Of a stretch of 40,840 bases of DNA, positions 20,407 through 31,400 are shown one piece after another (positions within the stretch are counted from its first letter, which is position 1; each line of letters starts with the position of its first letter). The position numbers and the translations under genes are program-made. Below the pieces are notes generated by a model. That model was not told the DNA's origin. It did not search any database and worked only from the letters and a program-made list of their open reading frames with translations. Origin of the DNA: a virus; the IMG/VR virus record IMGVR_UViG_3300044707_000115, positions 1-40,840 of that record; one strand, written 5' to 3'.

Positions 20407-20966
20407 CAGAGAACGGCATGGAACGCGCCCATCTTGGGCGTGTTCGCATTGGTGCCCTTGAACTGCAAGGTGATGTATTGGTGACCGACCGTGTCGATGA
20501 TGATCTGACTGGCATTGTCGGCAGCCGCACTAATAGTGCCTGGGGTATAGAGACTCACGGCAGGAACACCGCCAGCGACCGACACGGTATTGAAGAAGTA
20601 GTGCGTTTCGCCACCAATCGACAGGCTGGCGATGGTCGAACCAAGCGTCAGCGATAGATCGGCAAGAATGGTCGGCACGTAGATTGCCGTACCAGAGCTG
20701 ATGTAGTTACTCCACCCAACGACGCGCAATCCAGCCGTCGTAAACGTGGCTGCCGTCGGAGCAACAGACGCGCTGCAAAATGGAACCAACCTCAACAGGC
20801 TCGGCTTGTCTCCTAGGTTGGACGGCAACAATGAAGTTGCGCTAGTAGTGCTCGGAGCCGTGGCGGTCGGTTTTGCTGCGTCATAACTAGCACCGGAAAC
20901 GATGCCAATCAAACCAGTTGTGAGGTAGTTGGGCTTGTCGGTAGCGATGACGATGTCGGTCGGCAT
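20406..20966 (-). CDS. Unknown beta-rich tail-region protein
   Basis: 186 residues, rich in Ser, Thr, Ala and Val. Alternating hydrophobic strands (PTILADLSLTLGSTIASLSI, GGVPAVSLYTPGT, HQYITLQFKGT) suggest a jelly-roll-like structural protein. No catalytic motif is seen. It lies between the holin-like gene and the esterase, so it may be a fibre-associated or spike-associated subunit. Not recognised. Confidence 0.5.
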   Translation of the reverse strand: MPTDIVIATDKPNYLTTGLIGIVSGASYDAAKPTATAPSTTSATSLLPSNLGDKPSLLRLVPFCSASVAPTAATFTTAGLRVVGWSNYISSGTAIYVPTILADLSLTLGSTIASLSIGGETHYFFNTVSVAGGVPAVSLYTPGTISAAADNASQIIIDTVGHQYITLQFKGTNANTPKMGAFHAVL

Positions 20967-20975
20967 GGTGTGTCC

Positions 20976-21200
20976 TCAGTTCACTAGTTTAGCGAGCCAA
21001 TTGCCGGCCACGCCGACGATTGCGCCAATCGCAGCCGACACCCCCATGAGATATCCGCGAGCGTGTTCCAGGCTGCGCAGCCGGGCGTCGTGGTCCTTGA
21101 GCTCGTCCTGCGCCATCTGCTGCATGGCGAGCAGCGAATCAACCTTGCCCTCCAGGCGGCCAATGGCGAGGAACAGTTCGTCGTGGTGGGGGGAGGTCAT
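20976..21200 (-). CDS. XhlA-like membrane protein, candidate holin
   Basis: 74 residues from ATG 21200, which overlaps the tailspike stop as ATGA; a longer frame upstream is a shadow. Residues 8-46 are a coiled coil (IGRLEGKVDSLLAMQQM, DELKDHDARLRSLEHAR) and 48-70 a membrane helix (LMGVSAAIGAIVGVAGNWL). This coiled coil plus C-terminal helix is the XhlA/haemolysin-type plan found with holins. It could be holin or a lysis accessory protein. Confidence 0.6.
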   Translation of the reverse strand: MTSPHHDELFLAIGRLEGKVDSLLAMQQMAQDELKDHDARLRSLEHARGYLMGVSAAIGAIVGVAGNWLAKLVN

Positions 21201-22912
21201 GTCTGCGTTCCGATCACCGTACCATCGGTGTCGCTTGTTGGGAAATTGGCAGATGTTGAGATACGCACATCTCCTGTTGAATCCACCCACATCTTGAAGA
21301 ACACGCCGACCTGCGATGACGGGACGAAGGACGGATTCAACCAACCCCCAGCCGTAGTCTTGAATTGAGACGAACCATCAGTCTCGACGCTGCCGACGTA
21401 AAACCGCGTTGCATCTCCGGTCTTCACCGGATATCCGGTATCCGAATCAAGCGCCCAAGTTGTCGTAGACAACTCCAACGCACCGTAGGAGTTCTGCGAG
21501 TCCTCGTACAAATAGCAGTAATACCGCGTATTAGCTGATAGGCCGGAATTGCTGATGGTCAACCCGGCAGATGGGATGCGAGTCGCAATCCATTCTCCTG
21601 ACGTTGACGTTCCGGATGCCGATACGCGGCGGCGCAACGGCATGGCGTTGCCCGTACTAATCCGGTTAGAGGCAGGTTCCGGTCGCAGCAGAACCGTTGT
21701 CGCATTGAAGACAACGAGCGTGCAGTCAATGTCTACCTGCGGGAACAGCCATCCAGAGAACCTTGTCTGGCCGGCATAATCGAAATTGTCCCACACACAG
21801 TTGATGACGCGACAACTCTTTGGATCTGGCCCGGAACCGATTCCGCCGCCGGGATCAAGCATGAACGCGGTGTACGGGTTGTTTCCGCTGGTAGCCCGTA
21901 CGAACACACCGTTGATGTTCACCGCCTCAACGATGCCGGGACCAATCTGAAAACCCGTCGTTGCATTCAACGGCGAGTCCGCGCTGTACATCTGGATGTT
22001 CTCGCATCGCAGGACGCGCAGCGTCCTGAACCATGCGTGACGCAATTTGTTGTTCTCGAACGTGGTATCTACGAGTGAAGCGCAATTAGCTGCCCCTGAT
22101 TCGGTCGGACAGCACAAGCCGACGTTCTCGTTCGTCACGAATGCGCTGCTCTCCACGGTCAGAATCTGGCCCTTCCAAATCATTCCTCCGGTGGTTGGCA
22201 CGGCACCTGATGCGCTATATGCCTCCGCGGTCCCGCAACTCTCCACGAACACATGCCGGAGCCGCAGATAGCTGATCTCGTTGAAACCGCTGTCGGCCTT
22301 CGACGTGATGCCCCATCCCGGGCAGGCATGGACGCGGACATTCTCGATCTCGACCATGTTGCTGCCGTCATCATCTCCAAACTCGCACTTGATCTGGATT
22401 CCGTGAAGCGACTGGCTTGTGATGAACAGGTTCCGCAAGACCATCTGGAACGCGCCTTGCAGGAAGATTCCGACGCCGTTGGACGTTGAGGTGCCGCGAG
22501 TGATCGTCATGCCCTCAATGAATCCTCCGAGCGTCGCCTCAAAGTCGCCCGATGCTGCCGCGCTCTTTACGCTGATGGCAGGGCCATTTGCCCTGTTGTC
22601 GATGATCGTTGACTGAATACCGTCACCGAGCAGACGCAGCGACTTGGCGTAGTTCCCAGATGCAGCAGGAGGATGCCATTGCAGCGACGATGTGATCTTG
22701 TACGTTCCTGCTGGCACATACACGATCTTGCCAGCCGCCGCCGTGATCGCTGCCTGGATCGCCGCCGTGTCATCCGCCACGCCATCGCCGACCGCACCGA
22801 AGTCCTTGACGCTCACGACATCGCGGAGCTTGTCGAGCGCAGTGCGCTGGGTCGCGCCGGAGCCGGCGGCGAGGAACGTCACCTGTTCAGAGGTTGGTTT
22901 GGTTTGGGGCAT
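21197..22912 (-). CDS. Beta-helix tailspike, probable depolymerase
   Basis: 571 residues. VSVKDFGAVGDGVADDTAAI and VYVPAGTYKITSSLQW are the signature of pectate-lyase-like right-handed beta-helix tailspikes, and repeated turns continue through residue ~400 (MTITRGTSTSNGVGIFLQ, VFVESCGTAEA). The last ~130 residues are a separate beta domain (NTRYYCYLYEDSQNSYGALE) likely for trimerisation. The N-terminal head-binding part is short, so it may attach to another fibre. It probably degrades surface polysaccharide. Confidence 0.82.
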   Translation of the reverse strand: MPQTKPTSEQVTFLAAGSGATQRTALDKLRDVVSVKDFGAVGDGVADDTAAIQAAITAAAGKIVYVPAGTYKITSSLQWHPPAASGNYAKSLRLLGDGIQSTIIDNRANGPAISVKSAAASGDFEATLGGFIEGMTITRGTSTSNGVGIFLQGAFQMVLRNLFITSQSLHGIQIKCEFGDDDGSNMVEIENVRVHACPGWGITSKADSGFNEISYLRLRHVFVESCGTAEAYSASGAVPTTGGMIWKGQILTVESSAFVTNENVGLCCPTESGAANCASLVDTTFENNKLRHAWFRTLRVLRCENIQMYSADSPLNATTGFQIGPGIVEAVNINGVFVRATSGNNPYTAFMLDPGGGIGSGPDPKSCRVINCVWDNFDYAGQTRFSGWLFPQVDIDCTLVVFNATTVLLRPEPASNRISTGNAMPLRRRVSASGTSTSGEWIATRIPSAGLTISNSGLSANTRYYCYLYEDSQNSYGALELSTTTWALDSDTGYPVKTGDATRFYVGSVETDGSSQFKTTAGGWLNPSFVPSSQVGVFFKMWVDSTGDVRISTSANFPTSDTDGTVIGTQT

Positions 22913-22924
22913 GGGATGAGTTTG

Positions 22925-25345
22925 TTAGGCGAGGAAACACATAATTTGCACGTCGATGATTGCGCCGCCAGTACTCAAGGCTGCGGACCAGTTCGTGGAT
23001 ACTCCTGCAAGCGTGGCCAACTGAATTGCAAGACGCGTGCGCGTCACTCCGTTGATGTTCTTGGTTTCCAAGAACGGGACAACGGTGTACGCGACTCCAA
23101 CATTGTTGAATACAATTGCGGCAGTAAACAGCGGAGAATTCGATGGCTGTTGCTGCGTATCAAACGTAAATACGGACGGAGACGCACTCCCTATCTTTCC
23201 TCCAAAAGCAAATGCCGTAGTTGCATCCGCTCCCGTAGGAGTATTCTGAAGCGTCGTGCTGGAATTCGCGACGCGTCCAACATACAGATTGCCAGATGTA
23301 TCATCGACGCGGTGCTGCAACGTTCCCGCCGTGTTTTGAATCCGCGTCTTGAAACACTGCAAATTCTGTCCGTTGATGCTGAACGTACTAGATGAGTAGT
23401 TGCCCTCTCCGTCGTTGCTTGCGCCAGACGCATTTCCTCCGACATATGTACCGTTCGCCAACTTGATGTTGCCGTTCGATACGACGATGCCGGACGGAGT
23501 TCCTGGGAATATGTATTCCAGTCCTTGGATTGACCACGTTGTGCAGGCTGCTCTCTGTTCAATCAGGTGAGAGATCGTCGTGCTGTTCGCAAGTGAGATG
23601 GTCAGTCCGTCGATTGACGTGTTGCCGACGAGATCAAGCGGCAACGATCCGGTGGCTGGAGCCTCAATTTCAAGTCCGTTGACTGTTGCAAGATTCAACG
23701 CAGCAGACTTTACGGAACACGCATAGGCCACGAGGTCGTTGCACACGACATGCGGCCCGTCGATGACGAACCCGGTGCTGCACGACCACACATTGATGTG
23801 CGAATAAGAAGTCACGTTCCCGAGCACGTCGAAACCCGTTGCGTTCGGAAGATCGCGCACATGAACGTTTCGGATTGCGCCCTCGGTTCCGTGTGGATTT
23901 GCTCCTCGTCCCAACTGAATGCCGTGGGTGATCCCGGACTCGTTGTTTCCATACATGCCAATGCCGTCGATGACGATCTTGTTGGCGTTTCCGTTGTCCG
24001 TGAGCCATGCGCCGGTCGTTCCGGACTTGCACTTCAAGGCAGTCAACCATCGACCACGACCCGTCACATGACAGGCCGGTGGAAGCACAATATTGCCGAC
24101 GATGTATGTACCGGATTGAAGATGCAGAGGGAGAATTGATGTCCCAGACACAAGTCCGGTATTGGTCGTTGCCGCAATCGCCTTCGTGAAGGCTGTCGTC
24201 GAATCTGTCAGATTATCCGCAGAAGCTCCGAACCATTCCGGCATGATGCACGGCACGGACGTGGCGGAAAAGACGATGATGCCGGAACCAGCAAAAGTCG
24301 TGTTGAGATATGCAAGAAACGGCCCGTTGATCGTCAGCGTCACGCCGGAATTGACCGTGATGACCGCGCCATTTTCGACCCATACGTTGATCGTCGATGG
24401 AATCGTCAAATTGCTTGAAATCGTGACATCTTGGTTGATGATGAACGTTGCCGGATTGGCGCCAAATGAAGCAATGGCACTCGTAATGTTCCCGGCAAAG
24501 TCCGCAAGTGTCACCCATTCATTGAACTTGCTCGCCGCGCTGCGGGCGACCGCGCCAGTTCCCGCCGGCGTGTAGGTGACGAGATCCGCGCTGGTCGCGC
24601 CGATGTTGCTCGTCAGGAAGTTCACGAACTCGATGTTGTCGGTCCCGGCCACCGGAGCAGCCGAGAACGTCAGCGTCGTGCCGGCAATCGTGTAGGTGCT
24701 CCGCTGCTGGTACACGCCGCCGATGTAGACCTGGGCGCTGTTGCCAATCGCACCGGGGTCGCTTGCCAACGTGAACACCGTCTGCGCGCCCGTGCCGCTG
24801 AACACCTGCCGCGTGATCGTGGCCGGTGCACCGCTCGATCCAGCCGTCACGACCGACGGAAGACCGTTGGCGTCAAACGACAGAAACGAGTTGGCGCGTT
24901 CAGTCTTCGTCGGCAGCTCCATGTTGAGCGTGCCGTCCGAAATCGGGATCTTCAGTGTCCGGTCGCCGATGTCGGCGATCTGCTGGATCTGGATCGTGGC
25001 TCGGTCCAACGAGTCGGTGATGACCTCTGGGTAGAACCCACCCTGATTCGTCAGGTCGGTGGGCTGGAGGTTGGCGATGTCCGACGTGATCGTCAGCGTG
25101 AATCCCGACGCCAGTGCGCCGGCGGTCAGGGTGACGGTGCCGCCCGGGTTGCTGTTCTGGTCACCGTTGAGCGATACCGTGTAGTCGGTCGTGAGCACTA
25201 GCGTGCTCTCGGTGCCCGTGCTGACGGTCAGCTTGATGACGTCCAAGTCCGTGGCAGCAAAGACTTTGAACGTGAACGGGAACGCGCTGGCGGTCCCATT
25301 ACCAATGAACGGCCCAGCGATTCGCGTCGTGCTGCTAATCGTCAT
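22925..25345 (-). CDS. Tail fibre/tailspike with T7-type N-terminus
   Basis: 806 residues. Residues 1-125 (IAGPFIGNGTASAFPFTFKV, TDYTVSL, SDIANLQPTDLTNQGGFYPE, SLDRATIQIQQI) match the T7 tail-fibre N-terminal domain that docks to the tail. A second similar copy occurs at ~180-245 (TRQVFSGTGAQTVFTLASDP). Residues ~300-650 look like a right-handed beta-helix (TFIINQDVTISSNLTIPSTI, PEWFGASADNLTDSTTAFTK). The C-terminus is a receptor-binding beta domain. It probably carries host specificity. Confidence 0.82.
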   Translation of the reverse strand: MTISSTTRIAGPFIGNGTASAFPFTFKVFAATDLDVIKLTVSTGTESTLVLTTDYTVSLNGDQNSNPGGTVTLTAGALASGFTLTITSDIANLQPTDLTNQGGFYPEVITDSLDRATIQIQQIADIGDRTLKIPISDGTLNMELPTKTERANSFLSFDANGLPSVVTAGSSGAPATITRQVFSGTGAQTVFTLASDPGAIGNSAQVYIGGVYQQRSTYTIAGTTLTFSAAPVAGTDNIEFVNFLTSNIGATSADLVTYTPAGTGAVARSAASKFNEWVTLADFAGNITSAIASFGANPATFIINQDVTISSNLTIPSTINVWVENGAVITVNSGVTLTINGPFLAYLNTTFAGSGIIVFSATSVPCIMPEWFGASADNLTDSTTAFTKAIAATTNTGLVSGTSILPLHLQSGTYIVGNIVLPPACHVTGRGRWLTALKCKSGTTGAWLTDNGNANKIVIDGIGMYGNNESGITHGIQLGRGANPHGTEGAIRNVHVRDLPNATGFDVLGNVTSYSHINVWSCSTGFVIDGPHVVCNDLVAYACSVKSAALNLATVNGLEIEAPATGSLPLDLVGNTSIDGLTISLANSTTISHLIEQRAACTTWSIQGLEYIFPGTPSGIVVSNGNIKLANGTYVGGNASGASNDGEGNYSSSTFSINGQNLQCFKTRIQNTAGTLQHRVDDTSGNLYVGRVANSSTTLQNTPTGADATTAFAFGGKIGSASPSVFTFDTQQQPSNSPLFTAAIVFNNVGVAYTVVPFLETKNINGVTRTRLAIQLATLAGVSTNWSAALSTGGAIIDVQIMCFLA

Positions 25346-25443
25346 CGCTTGCTCTCCGGCGTGGCGGTGCCAGTAATCATCCCCCGAATCATATCGTAGG
25401 TCGATTCGGGTTCGATCAAATATCGACGCTTGGCGAGGTTCAC
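25342..25443 (-). CDS. 33-aa micro-gene between giant protein and tail fibre
   Basis: GTG start at 25443 overlaps the giant-protein stop (GTGA) and its stop overlaps the tail-fibre start (ATGA), so it fits the gap exactly. Product: MNLAKRRYLIEPESTYDMI followed by RGMITGTATPESKR. It is basic at the N-terminus with no membrane segment. Function unknown; translation coupling or a small virion part are possible. Confidence 0.5.
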   Translation of the reverse strand: MNLAKRRYLIEPESTYDMIRGMITGTATPESKR

Positions 25444-28400
25444 CTCTTCACCCCCGTTAGTGGGGCAAGCACGGCCTCGCCGCCCTCCACCTCTTCCTCC
25501 ACCACCGCGTCGATGCCGTCGATGGTGCGGTTGATTTGGGCGCTTGGGATGCCGGTCAAGGCGCCCAGCAGATTGATGGCGGATTTGCGGAACGCACGGT
25601 CAAACTCCAACTGCGCGGCCTGGTTGGTGAACGTGTACGCCTCACCAATGAGCCGCAGGCCGGCAGGGCCGCTATAGCCCATCCGGACACCCTCGGCCCC
25701 GGTGACGATCTTCGACGCACCGCTAAATTCGCGCACGATGATCATCGTGCCCATCATGTACTCCAGCTCCGCAGCGGCTAGGTCGCGGGCGAGCGCCTCG
25801 GGGTCGAACTCCTCATCGTCGGGCTCTGGCTGAATGGCGTTCTTGATGGCGTACCCGAGCACGACCGGGACAACGAACAACATGACATAGTCCGCCGCCA
25901 ACTTGCCACGCGCACGGGCTGTCATCGTTTGTACGGCAGCCATGTTGTATACGGTGTTCATATACGAGTAGAACACGGTAAACAGCTTCATCGCAGGACC
26001 GCCGCGTTCTACCGCCGCCAGGTCGGCCAACAGACCGCTGCCTTGACTGTCGCGGACTGCCTGACCAGCAAGAGCCACAGCCGTTGCATCGTCCTTGCCA
26101 GCATCCAGCGCCTTCTGGTAGGCGCCGAGCCATGTCGGAATATCAACGGCCCGCTGCATGGTCATCATCAGGAAATAAGTGCCCGATGTAACCCGGCGGC
26201 CAATGTCGGTCTGTCCACGCACCCGGTTCTTGATTTCGTTGATCTCCCGGAACTGAGTGCGACCACGCTCGGCCATGAACGGATCCTTCTCAGCAACGCG
26301 CTTGGCAGCACCTGGGATGTCGCTGACGAACTCAGTAATGCCCCACCCGATGTACTTGGCACCAACCCGAATGATGCTTTGGTTGAATCCCGTGATCTGC
26401 ATGGCTGCACTGACCACGTTGAACCCCAGACCTGATGCGCTGATGCCTTGCCGCAACCAAGACAGGACCGCCTCGCCGGCGGCCTGCTGACCACGGCCAC
26501 CAGTAGCGTTGTCCTTTGCCCAATCACGCAGCTGCTTCAGGAATTCTGGCCCACGAGTTTCGCGCACGGCGTTGGCGAACTTCTCGTTGCGAAGCAGGCG
26601 TTGCGTCGAAATCAACCACTCATGCCAAGCCAGGTCGTGAATCACGTCGTTCACCCCGGTGAACGCAGCATCAAGCGTGTACAGCAGCGGGCGCCCGACA
26701 ACTTCCGTGGCGCGTTGTTTCGTGAACGACCGGCGCGTCGTGGCCGCTGTATATGAACCCTGTAGGTCGCGCTTGGCTTCCTCTACTGCATCGATGGTTG
26801 CCACCCGATCCGACGCGACAGGGTCGTACTTGATCGGGTAGTAGCCGCCCTGCAAGGTCAGGTTCTTGCCGTCAGCCGTGCGCACCGTGAACGGAACTGG
26901 TTCCACCCACTGCGGTTCCTTGCCGTACAGCCGACGCTCCTTCGCTGCGATCTCCGGTCGATAGCCATCAATGAAATCCCAAACCGCCTGCACGGCCAAC
27001 CATTCTGCCTCGGTCAGGCTTTCGAGGATGGGTTGGATCTGTTCCATCGTCCATCCCTCGCCGTCCAGCAGGCGCTGGCGGTTGCCGTCGTTGCCGACGT
27101 TCATGGCGATGGCAATCCGCGCCTCGCGGTTCAGGCTGCGCTGGATGGTGCTGAAGAACATCCCCTTGCCGCCCATGTTGCCGAGCGCAAACACGGGCTT
27201 CAGGATTTCGCCGATCTTCATCGCTGCCACCGATCGCATGGTGGTTTCCATGTTCGATGCGTCGTTGGCTGTGCGAATGATGGCGTTCCACAGCGGACCA
27301 TCGTCCTCGCCGCCATCAAGGATCCGGACGATTGATGCTGCCTTCAGGTGTTGAGCGGCGAACCCACGCAGGGCCGCGGCGGTACGACCAATGTTGGTCA
27401 GGGGGGTACGGGGGTCAATTTGCAACCCGCGCTCAGCAGCCACGGCGCGAATGCGGGCAACGATCCCATCCCGGGTTTCCTCGAAATCTGCGAGTTCCTG
27501 CGCCAGCCGCATCTTGCGCTCGTACTTCGCGACGTGTTCAATCTGTCGCACGGCATCCACCAGGTCGCGGAATTGGTTGACGGTCATCTCGCGATAGTTG
27601 ATGCGCCGCGCCTCGTTGGCAATCTCCGGCGCAATGTCAGGTACTAGCCCAGCCTCCTCCTGCGCGGCGAGGTAGGCAGACAGCGCCTTGCGTTCATCAA
27701 GACGCTTGATGCTGACACGGGCAACCTCAAACCGCTCCAGCATCTGCGCAATCTGGTCGGCAGCCTCAGCGCCCATGCGCTTGACGTTGGTGTCACGCAG
27801 CACCCGGCGCAGATACTTCACCTGCTTGTCGATCTCCTCCTTCGCCAGCATGGCCTCGCGGGCCAACTGGTTCTGGACGAGCTGCTGGCGCTTGGCGCGG
27901 CGGGCAACCTCTGCCGGCTCCCGACCGCCGTACTTGGCGCGGAACTCCTCAAGACGCTCCGTAGCCTTGACACTGGCCTCCACGCCAGCTTGTGTAGACG
28001 TTACGGTTGCCTCAAATGGAGTTTGACCCGCAGCAATGGCTTCGTTGTAAGCCTTCGTTTCTGCGGCCCGTCCCGCCGTTACAGGGTCTTGCGGCTCCCG
28101 GTAGGCCGTGGTGGCCGTCCGCGCAGCCTCGGCTTCAGCGGCCTCATAGCGCCTCGGATTGAGCGTCCGGATAACTACATCGCCGATGATGTCTTGAGCG
28201 ACCTGACGGGCCGCCTGCAACATGTCGTTGGCCGGGCGCCGCTGCTTCTCAAGCCACCGCTGCTCAACCGCGATGAACCGCGCACGAGCCTCGTTGTGGA
28301 TCGCCATGTCCACGGCTGCCTGACGGGCCTCCGGGGTCGCCAGGTCGGAGTTCTCGTCTAGCATCCGCTGGTCGGTGCGGGCGTTGATCTCGTCCTTGAT

Positions 28401-31400
28401 GGGCTTGGCGGCGAGCAGGGCATTGATGAGTTCAACGCCGCTGCCGAACCCGTACACCTCGGCCACAATGTCGGGGTGCAGACCACCTTCCTGCACCATG
28501 CCGTACTTGCCGTACTTCAGGCTGGCCGGGTCGAAATCTGCCGGCATGATCGCCTTGACGGTCGCAAGATCGAGCTTGGAGATCCCAGCCGCGGTGGCCG
28601 TCTCGCCCGTCTCTGACCGCACAACCCCGCGCTTCAACAGTTCCATCGCCCGGTACACGGGTTCCAACTGCACCTGCGCCGAAACCTCCTCGCGGATCTC
28701 CTTGCGGGCGCGGTCGTGCTTGGATTGCATCTCGCGCAGGTACTTGCTCTGGGCGTTGCTGTACCACTGCAACTCCTTGAGCGTGGCCTTCGTGAGTTCC
28801 GCCGTCGCCGCGTCGGTCGCGTCCTGCTCGAGCGCCTGATACGCTGCCCACTCCGCATCGTTCATACCGCTCTGTTCCTGCGTCTGGAACATCGCCTTCA
28901 TTCCACGCACGGCCTGGGCGCGGGCAATCTGCTCGTCGGTCGCCAGCATGCGGTCCATGACGAGCCGGATCTCGCTGTTCATCATGGGCAGGTCACGACC
29001 AAACTGCGCCTTGTACGTCGCGTTCAATTCGTCTCGGATTGACTTGTACACGCGCTTCAACCAAGCGGAGAACTGGTTGAACAGCGACTGCATCTCCACG
29101 CTCGGCGCCTTGCCCTCGTGCAGGTAAATCTCGAACGAGTACGCGAACTGCTCGTGGTACTGGCGCTGCTGGTCAATGGTCAGACTCGACCACTTCGCCA
29201 GACGTTCCGCCGGCGTGGCTCCTTCAATCCCGAACCACCGCAACAGGGCGTCCATGTCCGCCTTCAACTGCTGCGGCCCCGTGGCGCTGCGGGCGATGTC
29301 GGCGAGAATGGTCAGATACAAGTGCGCCGTCTCGTGCGCGAAGGTGCTGAAGTCACGCCCCTCGCGGAGCGTGGTCATCAGCTTGGCTGGGTCGAAGTCG
29401 CCACGCGGGGCGCGGGCCGCTTGGAATAGCGGAAGGCCAGACTCCAACTTCTTGACCATCTCGGGCGTGACGGTAAAACCGGGCTGCTGTTGAACATCCG
29501 CCGAAACCACACCAACAGACTTGACCTCTACAACGCCGTTGTAAATCTTGGCTGCTCTGCTAAACGCATCAAATGCGTCTCCATTCAATTGCGCAAAACT
29601 GACCGACATAGTGTCGTCAACACGTCCATAGTCCTCGTCTTCAAACCCACGAATGCTCATTTCCGTCAAGAACTCGTCTACGTCTTCTGCATTGCCAAAC
29701 CTAATTTCCCCATTTCGAAGTTCGGTTTGAGCCCCTGGTATTACGACAGCACCGAGCTTCCCGCCGCCGTACTTCTTGAGCAACTTGTTGACCGCCGCCG
29801 GGACGATCTTGTCGTAGAACTCAATCATCCCCTTGCCGCCGACCTTCAGGCCGTCTCCGCGAACATCTACCCATCCATCCTTATTGGGCTTTCCGTTGAT
29901 CGCCTGGTCGGCAACATCTTTGCCAACCGTGTCGGCAAGTTCTTCAGCCGTCATCACTTTCTGGCCAGATTCGCTAAAGCCATCACGATTACGAAAAAGT
30001 GGACTTCCGTCAACGCCTTCAATGTAAGTCAGATACCTTCCATCCGCCTGCTTGTTGACCGATAGCAATGAAACCTGCTTGCTCAAGTCATAGCGATCCG
30101 CGCTCTGCTTCCCGTTGATAAACGCCACGCGGTCGTAGTTGCCTTGCGTAGCCTCAAGCATGATGTGCTTCAGCGCAAGGGCTAGCCAGCCGTCCGTGGT
30201 TTCGACGAACGGGGCAAGCGGCACGGCAACAGGTTTTATGAACGCAAGTGCATTTGCCTTTGCCTCATCAATTGTGTTTCCATAAAACAAACTGCGTCCG
30301 ACAATTCCAACTGGCAACTCAACAACCGCCATCGTCGCGTCATATGGAGAGGTTCCCGGTTCATATAGCTTGGTTCCTGCTGGCAACGTTGAAAGCATCG
30401 GGCTTGCAAAACCCTTCTTTCGTCCAGCCTGCCCCCAGTCGCTTTGGATCTCCTCAACAAACAACACGCGCTTCCCGTCCGCATCGACGCGGTCGTTTAG
30501 GCGGAAGTGCACAAGGACGTTTGGCTGCTTCCAATGGCTTGACCGAAAGCCTTCGCTATCCCCTGGCGCTTCGTCTAAACGCCGTTGTGCTTCTTGTTCT
30601 TGTGGACTTCCTTGCCCATACTTGCGCCATGCCCTCGCATGAGCTTCTGCCAAACGCGAAGTTGGAGACGGCAGTGTAATTAGCACCTCGCGGTAGTTTG
30701 TGCCGCCGGGGAGCGTGTACTGACCGAACTTCGTTGTAGTTTTGCCGCTACGCTGCACGCGCTTCACGCGCACGCCGTTGTTCTTGAGGAACTCGGCCAC
30801 GGCCTCCTTCGTGACCTTGCCCTCCTGCATGTCGAGCCAGTCCGTCAGGCCGCTCCAGTTAACCTCGTCCTGCTTGACCTCGCCCTTGTTGACGAGCCCC
30901 TTGATCCGCTCCTTCCACCCGGACGGCGCGATGCTCTTGGCGTCGATGGCATCGACCGCCTTGGCAAGCGCGGAGTAGAAGCCTGGACTAACGGGAGCCT
31001 GCTCAAACATCGCCGCCTGCTCAAACACCTTGGGGCTTGTGATGTCGAACCGGCGAGACAGCGGGACGACGTTGCCCTGCTCGTCGCGGGTGACGGCTTC
31101 CTGTCCCTGAACCCTTGCCGCCTCGTCCACCATGCGCTGCGCCGTCGCCATGTCGCCGCGCTCGACGGCGGCCATGTAGTCGGCGTCGATGCGGGCGGCT
31201 TGCTCAAGCTTTGGAACATCGACACTAAGGCCATGCTCTGCAAGCCATTCGCGGAGTTCCTGGACCACCTCTTGACGTGGCGTGTTGTAGCGATCCTGAT
31301 TGGCGTACACAAAGCCGCTTGGGTTGCCACTCGGCAACTCATGATCCGAAACGCGAACTGCGCGATCCTCGGGAATTCTGGGGTGCGTGTAATACCGCGA

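Noticed and set aside
18967-25345. Diversity-generating retroelement, given the BPP-1-like capsid genes
   Set aside because: No reverse transcriptase, no template/variable repeat pair and no C-type-lectin receptor-binding protein could be found.
25384-25411. Inverted repeat CCCGAATC/GATTCGGG as a terminator
   Set aside because: There is no T-run after it and it lies inside the 33-aa gene; termination would cut off the tail fibre.
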